From Gracilaria caudata (taxonomy: Eukaryota > Rhodophyta > Florideophyceae > Gracilariales > Gracilariaceae): a stretch of 20,364 bases of DNA. A program made the translations under genes and the position numbers. Position 1 is the first letter of the stretch. Every line of letters begins with the position of its first letter. Of the stretch, positions 8,346 to 16,081 are shown piece by piece. The notes beneath the pieces are model-generated. The model had not been told where the DNA came from. It made no database searches and was given only the letters and a program-made list of their open reading frames with translations. Location of the stretch: assembly GCA_030374735.1 (NCBI GenBank), contig JASCIV010000428.1, positions 1-20,364 on the forward strand, in the 5' to 3' direction.

Positions 8346-9753
8346 ATGGCCCATACCTTAGCCAGCGAGAAGGCACTCGCCTTGCGCGAATCAGAAGAGC
8401 TGCATATCTCCATCATCGATCCCGACCAAGAGGAGCAGATTCTGCGAAAACGCGAGGAGCTCACGCACTTGCGGGGCGGACGCGGAATTCTGCAGAACTT
8501 GGGCTCCACCTCACCTACGCTTAGAAAGCGTAACAGAAGGTAAGTCTACTGATTCGTCCCATTGCAGTCACCCTACTGTCGCTTCCGACCCCCAGCTTCC
8601 AAATCTGAATCCGCGACAAACTCCTAACCTCTTGCCTATTCTCTTCAGTACAACACGACTTCCCGAGCCACCGTCAAGGCGCTTACGCACGGGACTACAA
8701 TCAAAAGTAGACCTGCATGCTGCCGACAAGAAAAGCAGTCCATTGGACATGCTGACAGATGATCTCTTGATTGAGATATTCAAGCACCTACCGCGTTTTC
8801 CACATTTACTGCGCATCCGGCAGGTCTGCCGTCGCTGGCATGCCCTATCCTGTAGTCCACGGCTGTGGACAACACTCTCCTTTGAGGGTCATGAACACGT
8901 CACATCTGCAGATCTGCAGGCCCTTTGTAAGAACACACCTTCATTAAGGAAGCTTAGGAGGCTATCACTCGCTAGAATTCACGGTGTTTCAGATCACGCC
9001 GTGAAGGCGATCCCACGAACCGAGTGTGCAGCAACTCTGCAATCCGTTGATCTGTCATGGTGCAGTGGTGCTACAGATAAGAGCGTGGTTGAGTTCTCAA
9101 GATGTCCTGGACTCCGAGAACTACGATTATCTCATTGTCGAAACGTGACTCGGCGCAGCGTGCGGATTCTAGCTGTTCGCTGTCCTCGTCTGGAAGTGTT
9201 AGACATGAACTGTATAAGTGGAGTCAGAGACTCACTGCTGGAAGTTATTGGGCAAAACTGCCCGTATCTGAGAGTCCTTAACATCGCCAACGGGCGATAT
9301 GTGACGGACGAGGGTATTACAAACATTGCGAACGGCTGCCCACGGTTGCAAGTGTTGGATCTGTCGTGGTGCAGTAGAGTTACAGACTGGTCTGTGACCA
9401 AAATTGCTGCCAAAATGCCCAACTTGCGGGATGTTGGGTTGTCAGAGACAAGGGTCTCAGACATTGGCATCGCAGAGTTGACACGGTGCTGCAGCAAACT
9501 CGAAGTGTTGCATCTTGCTCGATGCATGAACGTCACGAATAACAGCGTGGACAGCATCATTCGTTATTGCAGCAAAAGACTGACGTCTCTGAATTTGGCA
9601 AGTTGCGCTCAAGTTACAGATCCTTACGTTGAGAAACTAATCTCTAGGTGTGAATCGCTGGCATGCCTTGACGTATCAAAACTGCCGTGCCGAACCATAT
9701 CGGATATGCTGGAGCGATTCACAACAGGGCGAAACATACAAGTGTACTTCTAA
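8346..9753 (+). CDS. F-box / leucine-rich repeat protein (two exons)
   Basis: Exons 8346-8539 and 8649-9753 encode 432 residues. The intron (8540-8648, 109 bp) starts GTAAGT and ends TTCTCTTCAG, with CTAAC about 25 bases before the acceptor; the split codon AG|T keeps the frame. Residues about 94-142 are an F-box (DMLTDDLLIEIFKHLP, then CRRWHALSCSPRLW), which binds SKP1 in SCF ubiquitin ligases. From about 160 onward come cysteine-type leucine-rich repeats of the AMN1/FBXL kind, with repeated LQSVDLSWCSGATDKS and LQVLDLSWCSRVTDWS patterns; these would select the substrate. The N-terminal 65 residues carry a charged, helix-prone stretch (DQEEQILRKREEL). The protein probably acts as a substrate receptor in the nucleus or cytosol; its target is unknown. 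Its stop codon overlaps the stop of the convergent gene on the other strand. Confidence 0.9.
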
Positions 9754-10560
9754 TGTGTTAGAGAACGAAACGCTTGCGTGAGGGCAGGCGTAGAATCCAC
9801 AAAGTCAACGCTGGTTTGTCGTTTTTGGTAGAAATCCTTGCAATCAATAGGCTCGGTGAACTCCATGGTTGTGCCCAGTAGCCCGTCGTTGAACACGGGG
9901 GAAACATGTACATCAATACTCACACTGGCAGCAAAGGCCGCGTGACAATTCTCACCCAGATGAAGAGGGTGAGAAGCGGTATCTGCAATCTGCAATGCGA
10001 GTTAGGGGACTTCTTGAACGATGTTGGGGACTGCTTCGTGCTGACTGCTTTTCGCCCTTGTAGGAACATGGGATATCTGTATGGCGCCCTAATAATATTT
10101 CCCAGAGCTCATAGGAGATAAGACTTACTGAGGAAGCACTACTGCGTGACTTAGCGATAAATAGAACTTTTTCCCCTGGGACGACAGGCTTATGGCAGTT
10201 CAATTTGAAGTGGTGGTATCTACGTGTAGCGCTGAAGCATGAAAGGTTCCCTTCGAATTGCCAGGCAGCAAGATACGCTAGCTGTCGATGCCATGTCCAT
10301 GTGTGCAATACACCGATCGTTTCGGTGCGATGCTTCGGATAACTGTTCGTCTGTGGTATTTACTGTATCTACTGCCTCTTTGTCGGTCGCACGCTGTTGG
10401 AGTTGGAGCGGATTATTTTAAAAACGCCGTCGTGCATGCAGCTGTATTAGATATAACAAACCATCGCCAGCCTCTGTTTATCGATCGACAAGGGTGTTGC
10501 TGACAAAAGCGTTTTCTCAGCATGTCTATCTTGGCGAACTGAATCAGCGCGATATGACAT
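9750..10560 (-). CDS. Probable hot-dog-fold (thioesterase-like) protein, spliced; model uncertain
   Basis: Three or four minus-strand exons are visible. The last two are sound: an exon ending at 10129, intron 9990-10128 (donor GTAAGT, branch CCTAAC, acceptor TTGCAG) and exon 9989-9750, in frame. They carry HKPVVPGEKVLFIAKS, a good match to the P-x-x-P-G-E strand of PaaI/FabZ-type hot-dog proteins. Farther upstream, 10393-10220 encodes DRCIAHMDMASTASV, which resembles the hot-dog central helix (H-x-D-x-A-S), and 10560-10462 encodes a possible first exon starting MSYRADSV. The intron 10394-10461 would have a weaker GTTTGT donor. The frame used at 10393-10220 differs by one base from that of the PGEK exon, so there is either another splice near 10220-10240, a frameshift or an indel. 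The function would be acyl-thioester hydrolysis or binding, by fold only. Confidence 0.5.
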
Positions 10561-11263
10561 GATGCACCACCATGTAACCTGTGCAAATACGTAAAATACG
10601 GAATTTAGATTCTGGTCTGGCTCTTGCTAACGGGTTTGCGTGAATTGGTTTCTCTGCCCTGTCGGACCAACATGCTCGTACGAACGAATATCGATCCCAA
10701 AGCGCATCGATCCTGGTCCCCCCGACTGACAGAGAGGTTTCGACAAAGGTTGCTGGTTGTCGTCAACAAGAGCTTGCGTTTTGGTGTGAACCCTCTGAAC
10801 CCTTTTTGAGCACTTCCCACGTCGCATTCTGCATTAGATGCACGCGACCCTTTGAGCCACGGCGGTGAGCCACCCAGCGATCACAATGCAAAATTTGCAG
10901 CGTCGTGAGGCGCCCCGTGCCAAGGTTACGGTGCACCACGTGTGTTACGCACACGCCCTCCTACACAGAAACTACGTGTACAGCTTTGCAACGTCGTGTC
11001 GTTTCAATTTTGCGCATCCACTTGAGTGTGTGTGGTTAGCCCGCTGCTGCTGCCGCGTCATTGGAGAATGCTCATGCCTCTGCGATCGATCGGAGGTCAA
11101 AATCGAATGTGGAGCAGTTGAGTCCAACACAAACAGGAGTCAGCTTCGAACTCAGTACCCTTGGTACGTTCTTCGTTGAGAACGACGTTTTCTCCCTACG
11201 CGCACATTGATCGGCCCCTAAAGTCCGGCTCAGCCTGCGCGATCGCCTTTGATACCCTATACA
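10561..11263. other. Intergenic region before OSCP, no clear gene
   Basis: It lies between the divergently read hot-dog-like gene and OSCP, so it holds both promoters. There are short frames on both strands (for example a + strand ATG at 10672 open to 10809, 45 codons), but none carries a recognisable motif. The only structured element I see is the palindrome at 11155-11167. Confidence 0.5.
11155..11167. promoter_or_regulatory. GTACC-CTT-GGTAC palindrome upstream of OSCP
   Basis: A perfect 5-bp inverted repeat with a 3-base spacer, 96 bases before the OSCP start codon. It is a variant of the TACCCTTCGTAC element found upstream of V-ATPase F and RsmG. The reverse complement of its first 12 bases occurs again at 16784-16795. 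Confidence 0.4.
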
Positions 11264-11917
11264 ATGCTCCGCCTAGTCTCCCAAAGAGTACCTCGCGCGG
11301 GAAACTCGTTTTGGCTTCGAACTTTCTCTGCTGAAGCGTCGGGAGTGGAACAACTGCCTAAGGCTGTCGACACTGCGGGAAGATATGCCTATGCACTTTA
11401 CAATGCAGCGAAGAAGTCCAATTCCCTCGATGCGGTCATAACCGATGTAACTACCATGCAAGACATGGTTGCCAAGAATACTACTTTGAGCGAGTTTCTC
11501 ATCAACCCATCACTCCCGCGCACGGCCAAGGTTGAAGCTATCACTGAGATCGTCAAAAAATCCGGTTTCTCCGATACCTTCTCCAAGTTTTTGATGGTTA
11601 TGTCCGAAAACGGGCGGACCTCGGAAGCCTCGAAAGCCCTTGCATCCTTTCAGGACATTATTGGAGCCCTGAAAGGCGAAGTTGTTGTTAAGGTTACTAC
11701 CACAATGCCGTTATCGGAGTGGGAGCTTGCGCTCCTCAAGAAGAAGATTAAGCAGAGGTTCTTCGCGGGAAAGCCCGATGCGGAACTAACTGTCGAAACT
11801 GCGATTGATGAGGAGCTTCTCGGTGGTCTAACCATTCAAGTGGGGGATCGTTTCATGGACCTCTCTACCCGTACAGAGCTTCGTAAGTTGCAAGAAGTTA
11901 TAGCACAGGCGGTGTAA
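11264..11917 (+). CDS. OSCP: Mitochondrial F1Fo-ATP synthase OSCP/delta subunit
   Basis: A 217-residue protein of the OSCP/delta family, which links the F1 head to the peripheral stalk of ATP synthase. The first 25 or so residues (MLRLVSQRVPRAGNSFWLRT) are basic, hydroxylated and free of acidic residues, a typical mitochondrial presequence. The N-terminal helical domain begins at GRYAYALYNAAKK (about 40-52). The family's C-terminal signature is intact as EELLGGLTIQVGDRFMDLS, followed by TRTELRKLQEVI. A presequence of mitochondrial and not transit-peptide character, and its likeness to OSCP, favour mitochondrion over plastid. The frame begins five codons earlier with TTG, so the ATG at 11264 is the start. 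It is a single exon that converges on RsmG, with 257 bases between the stops. Confidence 0.92.
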   Translation: MLRLVSQRVPRAGNSFWLRTFSAEASGVEQLPKAVDTAGRYAYALYNAAKKSNSLDAVITDVTTMQDMVAKNTTLSEFLINPSLPRTAKVEAITEIVKKSGFSDTFSKFLMVMSENGRTSEASKALASFQDIIGALKGEVVVKVTTTMPLSEWELALLKKKIKQRFFAGKPDAELTVETAIDEELLGGLTIQVGDRFMDLSTRTELRKLQEVIAQAV

Positions 11918-12174
11918 ACATATTTATCGTCAAGACACGTCGAGGCGCTTTCCGTGTGGGGAAACGACTGTGACCGAGACCTGGAGAAAATAGAGCAGAA
12001 ACAGAGATTTAGCAGGGTTTAGTTGAATCTTTGTCCTCAAGGTCCATCAAGTCCACTCAACATATCTAAACCGAAATTTCAAGTCACTTTTATGTGAGAC
12101 TAGTCATAGACGCGTTGCAGATGCTCCTTACACGAATGTTATACGTGCGGCGTTTACTTTGCTGCGAACCGAGA

Positions 12175-13116
12175 CTATAAAGGACTCTTCTTTGGAATGC
12201 CTGGTTTACGAGGATACCGTGAGGGAGTGGGCTTTTCCTTTCTAACAAGAACAACACGCTTTGCGTCGAGATCTTTGTCAAGTGCTTCGTCGCCTCCTTC
12301 TAACAGTTCTTTCCAGTCAGACTGCCATGGAGTTATTATTTCCTCAATGCGGCCTCCGCACACCCTTATAGAGTTTTCTGCGTCGGATATTTCTTCGAGC
12401 TGAGAATCGACCGATTTCTGTGCTATCACGCAGCCACCAACCCGCACAAAAGGCAAAGTTAGTTCAGCCAAGACACGCATCTCTGCCACCGATCTGGCGA
12501 CTGCCACACAGAACTTCTGTCGCAAAGAAGATTGCGCACGCTCTTCCGCTCTGCCCCATTCTGAATGAACGTTTTGTAAAGATAGCTCATCCACGACCTG
12601 TTCGTGAAATGCCAGTTTCTTGCGCACTGAGTCCAAAAGAGTCAGTGACCAGTGTGGGCGCGACACAGCCAAGACTAATCCAGGAAACCCAGCTCCCGTG
12701 CCCACGTCAACAATAGCTTTGGGGGCTTCTCTATCCAAAACTGGAAGCAAGGTTAAAGCGTCAATGAGGTGCTTCACAATAATTCCGTGACGGGTACGAA
12801 TACCAGTAAGATTGTATTGAGAGTTTGTCTCATGTAGCATCTCGGAGATTCTTAGCAACATCTTCTGCTGAGAAGTGGAAAGACCGACTTTGCTTGCCAC
12901 GTTTCGAAAGCTGTGGACTGCAAGCAAAAGTTCTTTTTGGGAACTTGCATGTAGTTTGCTTTGAAAAGAAGATGTGCATGCACGTCTGCAAATCCGTAGT
13001 CGTCCCGGAGATGATATCAAAACACTTGGACATCTGAAAAGAAAAGCAGTGCTGGTGGAAGATGAACGCAAGTGTCGGGACACAGAATGAGGTTGGAGTG
13101 AAGTCACGCAATTCAT
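12175..13116 (-). CDS. rsmG: RsmG (GidB) 16S rRNA m7G methyltransferase, organelle-type
   Basis: A 313-residue protein. From about residue 70 it matches bacterial RsmG, which makes m7G527 in 16S rRNA. NLTGIRTRHG and KHLIDAL (about 102-121) are family blocks, and VDVGTGAGFPGLVLAV (about 136-151) is the SAM-binding loop. LLDSVRKKLAF, GRAEE and VAVARSVAEMRVLAEL follow, and the C terminus ends YPRKPGIPKKSPL, the usual RsmG tail. The usual K-G after the last strand reads K-S here. The extra N-terminal 60 residues are rich in Ser, Arg and Leu and lack acidic residues, so they are likely a plastid or mitochondrial presequence. The first in-frame ATG is 13116; the frame runs farther upstream only from a TTG. 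It is a single exon of bacterial ancestry, probably gained with an organelle. Confidence 0.92.
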   Translation of the reverse strand: MNCVTSLQPHSVSRHLRSSSTSTAFLFRCPSVLISSPGRLRICRRACTSSFQSKLHASSQKELLLAVHSFRNVASKVGLSTSQQKMLLRISEMLHETNSQYNLTGIRTRHGIIVKHLIDALTLLPVLDREAPKAIVDVGTGAGFPGLVLAVSRPHWSLTLLDSVRKKLAFHEQVVDELSLQNVHSEWGRAEERAQSSLRQKFCVAVARSVAEMRVLAELTLPFVRVGGCVIAQKSVDSQLEEISDAENSIRVCGGRIEEIITPWQSDWKELLEGGDEALDKDLDAKRVVLVRKEKPTPSRYPRKPGIPKKSPL

Positions 13117-13155
13117 ACTCCCAGAGTTCAACAGGAGCTGAACACTGCCGCTCTT

Positions 13156-13183
13156 CGTACCCTTGTATCTGCTACCCTTCGTA
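13156..13183. promoter_or_regulatory. Two TACCCTT-type elements just upstream of RsmG
   Basis: CGTACCCTTGTA (13156-13167) and TACCCTTCGTA (13173-13183) lie 17 bases apart, 40-67 bases before the RsmG start codon, read on its opposite strand. The second is 11 bases identical to the element upstream of V-ATPase F and to the arm of the inverted repeat near the window start. Confidence 0.4.
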
Positions 13184-13445
13184 TAACGGTACCGGCCTCG
13201 CAAGATACGAAATCGTAGTGCACGGGTAAGAAATTTATCTATTTATGAGTCTACTTTCCTGTTCTGCACTTCCGATCGTCGTACGAGAGAACGTTCGTAC
13301 AATGTAGCTATAAGTTTGTAGCATTGGCAATGAGTTTGGGATGTGCGAGACCGGTAGATAGCAAATCGCTTCAATGTCTTCCAGTATGCCTCCCTAGTGA
13401 GTGATTTCGGAAAACCCTTCGCTGTTTTGCCACAGAGGGAACAAC

Positions 13446-14439
13446 ATGACGAGTCCCTCCATTGATGACATTCAGTTTGCTCTAATAGTCGATCCTACAA
13501 CAGCCTCTTCTCCTCACACTGGACCGGATCATCATAGCTATGATCACAGCCCAAGTTGAGCATCATGCTATCCCAACATTGCGTGAAGCACTGGTTGGTG
13601 TTCAAGCTTTCCTCTTCGAAGCTATAAAGGTAGAGAAGGTTCCCATATCATCAACGATTTTTCATCCACAAGCTACATAATCTCTCTCTCTCTCTTTTAT
13701 GGGTATCCTAGATTAATTACTTCTTAGGACTGTGAGTATAGCGCATTAGCTCCTTCGGAGCCCGTGAGCTGCTCATCTGTGACACGGAGGCCAGCTTTCC
13801 GCGCCACATCCAAACGCCTAATCCGTTTCGCTATGTAGAAGCTACATACCTACCAAGAGAGCGAATTTCTACTCTATTCAATTGGCAAATACTTCGTTCG
13901 CTCCTTTTCGGATACTTGAGCAACAGAAAATGAAGTACACTCAACAAATCCGACTCATGCTCTCTACAGTTTCACGATGTTCGTCATTACATACAACCAG
14001 TCTGGCCCAAATTCGTCAATACAACTTTGCTTGAGGGCCTGTGCAATTAAAAGGAATCGTCCGCGATAAAGAAGGAAAAGTTTTGTTTTGCCTTCTTGAG
14101 ATCCCCGGCTTGGTCGAGATTGGTTACCGTGTGATCCAAAATAGTTGAGAAACGAGAAGTTGAGAACGAAGTTTCAAACTGCTTTGATCTCATTGTTTCG
14201 TTTAAAGTTTACCATTCTTGGGACTAGCTTGTGAAAACCTGCTCCAATGGCCTGTACTTGTGTGTGACAACGGTGACAATCTTATGGTTCTCCACGTTTC
14301 CAATTCAGTCTGTCAGATATCTCCGCCGTCATGGACCACGCAAACTCCGTTGAGTGACGCAATTCAGAACAAAAACACTCCCTGCGCACCCGCGACTTTG
14401 CAATTGACAACACCAATTAATGAATCTAGGGAATGCTGA
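13446..14439 (+). pseudogene. Chain of interrupted coding-like frames, family not recognised
   Basis: Several consecutive + strand stretches read like protein, but in changing frames. 13446-13559 begins MTSPSIDDIQFALI. 13489-13680 (one base offset) includes LREALVGVQAFLFEAIK. 13742-13933 reads ELLICDTEASFPRHIQ...TLFNW. 13930-14148 begins at an ATG overlapping the previous stop (ATGA), has one in-frame TGA at 14032, then reads VQLKGIVRDKEGKVLFCLLE. 14218-14439 is a further open frame. The order would suit a decayed gag-like retroelement polyprotein or a gene with unseen introns, but I recognise no diagnostic motif. Composition is judged by eye; such frames can also arise by chance. Confidence 0.3.
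13681..13694 (+). repeat. (TC)7 microsatellite
   Basis: Seven uninterrupted TC units followed by TTTT, directly after the TAA that ends one of the coding-like frames. Confidence 0.9.
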
Positions 14440-14497
14440 ACAAGGTGCACGCTCATTATTCACGTCGTAGCTCATCGAAATTGTGGTCACGTTAATG

Positions 14498-14626
14498 CTA
14501 ACTTCTTTGGCAAGGCAGGCCTAGATTGTCAGCAAACACCGTGAACTGCGCTCCATCCAGGGTAGCACAAAAGCCCTCTCCGACCATCTCGTTGGACTCT
14601 CCCGGCCTTCTCCCATCCACACTCAT
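14498..14626 (-). CDS. Small open frame, 42 codons, unknown
   Basis: ATG at 14626 to TAG at 14498 encodes 42 residues with a protein-like composition (EGFCATLDGAQFTVFADNLG). No known family comes to mind. It runs against the pyrimidine-rich + strand stretch, so its upstream DNA is purine-rich in its own direction, unlike the leaders of the firm genes here. It could be chance or one exon of a larger gene. Confidence 0.15.
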   Translation of the reverse strand: MSVDGRRPGESNEMVGEGFCATLDGAQFTVFADNLGLPCQRS

Positions 14627-15051
14627 CCTTGCAACCACAAGCTCCATCACCCCCTCATTGTCTCTCTCTCATTGTGCATCTTTGCTTTCAAATTGAAAGT
14701 TTCAATATCAATCTCCCTCTCACTCTCCATTTCACTCGCGATCTCTCTCACACTCTCATTTTCCCTCTCATCATCCAACTCACTCCAAAAAAGTCTTTTC
14801 TGTATGTTCCTTACCTCTTCTTTTTCTTTTTGATCAACCCCGACAACGTTTCTACTGTTTTACTAACCATCTTTTCTGCCATTTTTGTATTGGTGTTTGT
14901 TAGCAAATTTTCCTTCCTCCTCGCCTGTTATCATCGTTCAACGCCACAACCTCGTGCCGCACCCAACAAGGCCAGAAAGGCAGCCGATAACCATTTCAAA
15001 GGGAGGGATGGCTGTTCTCACTGTGGTACTGCACTCGGTACACGCGATTGT

Positions 15052-15168
15052 CGAGGCCGCATAGACCGACCCGATCCTCGGATGAGGCGCTTAAGATGGG
15101 CGTCTCCCTGTGGTAGACCCGGGCGAAAGCCTGAGATGCGTGATGTACCGGGTGCACTTGTTCGGTGC
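15052..15168 (+). ncRNA. GC-rich island with four successive hairpins, possible structured RNA
   Basis: Between pyrimidine- and T-rich flanks lies a GC-rich stretch that folds on paper into four adjacent hairpins. CGAGG/CCTCG pairs 15052-15056 with 15076-15080. GAGGCGC/GCGTCTC (15084-15090 with 15100-15106) contains one G-U pair. ACCCG/CGGGT (15117-15121 with 15149-15153) encloses GGC-GAAA-GCC, a GNRA tetraloop hairpin at 15122-15131. GCAC/GTGC pairs 15154-15157 with 15165-15168. A T10 run follows at 15254. It does not match tRNA, 5S, U1, U2, U6 or SRP RNA motifs as I know them. The strand is not established, since hairpins exist on both. In one + strand frame it also encodes a cysteine-bearing peptide, so coding is an alternative. 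Confidence 0.25.
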
Positions 15169-15426
15169 GGACGGGAGTTGTCGGTATTGACGATAAAACT
15201 TTCCTTTCTATTAGAAGGTCTACATACTGTTAGACACTTCTCTTCTATTAAACTTTTTTTTTTCGTTCTGATCTTGTTTGTTCCTGAGTTCATTTTCTCT
15301 GATAGCAGTCTCCAAGGCAAAACTCAACATCATTTACTGGATCGCTTTATGTGTTCTTGGTAGAAGCCGTAAGAGTAAAGTTCAAACCGTATATTTTTTC
15401 TGCTTGACAAAAGAAGTTGACAGCGT

Positions 15427-15733
15427 CTATCGGGTTCCTTCAATGCCTTCCAAAAAGTAATTGTCCATCTCTTTGCGACGCACGCCCGTGACCACCTCAA
15501 GATGAGCTCCATGACGGTGAATTGTCTTCTCCAGGAGTTCGCGTCTGCCCTCAAATAAGGTTACCTCTGCTCACCGTCGCCGCGCCAAGCCAATATGGTG
15601 TTGCCGTCCCATCCCATATATCATTTCTTCCTGTGCAGCACCATCACGATGTGGCACAGTTCGCTCCTTCACGATGTGTGTGGAGCGGAGACAACTCATG
15701 ACTCTGGGCCTATCCATTCTGTACAGCACGACG
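15427..15733 (-). pseudogene. Coding-like minus-strand frame split by one in-frame TGA
   Basis: After a TAA at about 15731-15733 the frame reads VFDVVLYRMDRPRVMSCLRS and continues to a TGA at 15573-15571. It then continues in the same frame (GRRELLEKTIHRHGAHLEVV) to a TAG at 15429-15427. A separate frame, 15734-16081, ends at a T5 run (about 15737-15741), and dropping one T there would fuse it to this one. This suggests a decayed or missequenced gene, but the opposite strand at about 15427-15560 is also open and protein-like (FNAFQKVIVHLFATHARDHL), so the coding strand is unsure. No family is recognised. Confidence 0.25.
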
Positions 15734-16081
15734 TCAAAAACTTAAGGCAGAGAATGCATCTTTTGGCGCTACCGGTTGCTTTAATTGAGCATGAACACGG
15801 GCGAAGCCGTGGGACGGTGTTTGATGGATAACTCGTCGGAAACCGTCCTTCGGACGCGGCGAATAGGTTAACGGGGGATGATGTGGTGCGCACGCGCGGG
15901 ATACAGAGAACGTCCGGAAAGCAGTGATGTAGAGCGTCTTCAAAACGGCATGATGTAAAGCGGGTGGCTGGTTGCTGTTAACAAACGTTGCCATTGAGAC
16001 GCTTGTGTTCTCTTTATCGTGCTCCTCATTGGTGCACTCTGTCATGAACAGTGCGATCTGTACAACAAAAGTTACACGCAC

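Larger units (their letters stand above)
13184..15426. other. Gene-poor region downstream of the RsmG promoter
   Basis: About 2.2 kb without an intact recognisable gene. In order it holds interrupted coding-like frames (13446-14439), a (TC)7 microsatellite, a small open frame on the minus strand (14498-14626), a pyrimidine-rich leader-like stretch (about 14580-14935), a GC-rich hairpin-forming island (15052-15168) and T-rich sequence to 15420, including a T10 run at 15254-15263. A 244-codon open frame on the + strand (14629-15363) spans these parts, but most of its translation is low-complexity; I do not call it a gene. Confidence 0.5.

Noticed and set aside
8540..8567. Alternative acceptor (ATTGCAG) giving a 28-base intron in the F-box gene
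   Set aside because: It keeps the frame, but 28 bases is too short for normal splicing. The acceptor at 8648 has a CTAAC branch sequence and a pyrimidine tract.
15061..15160. 5S rRNA
   Set aside because: TACCGGGTGC resembles the 3' end of 5S rRNA, but the internal promoter boxes and the loop sequences do not match.
14629..15363. 244-codon plus-strand open frame
   Set aside because: It starts inside a pyrimidine tract, and most of the protein is Leu/Phe/Ser low-complexity. Only the middle, cysteine-bearing part might be real, and that overlaps the hairpin island.
13184..15733. Altered genetic code or selenocysteine reading of the in-frame TGAs at 14032 and 15573
   Set aside because: Several firm genes in the window (CXC protein, REV1, transposase) end with TGA, and no SECIS-like structure was noticed.
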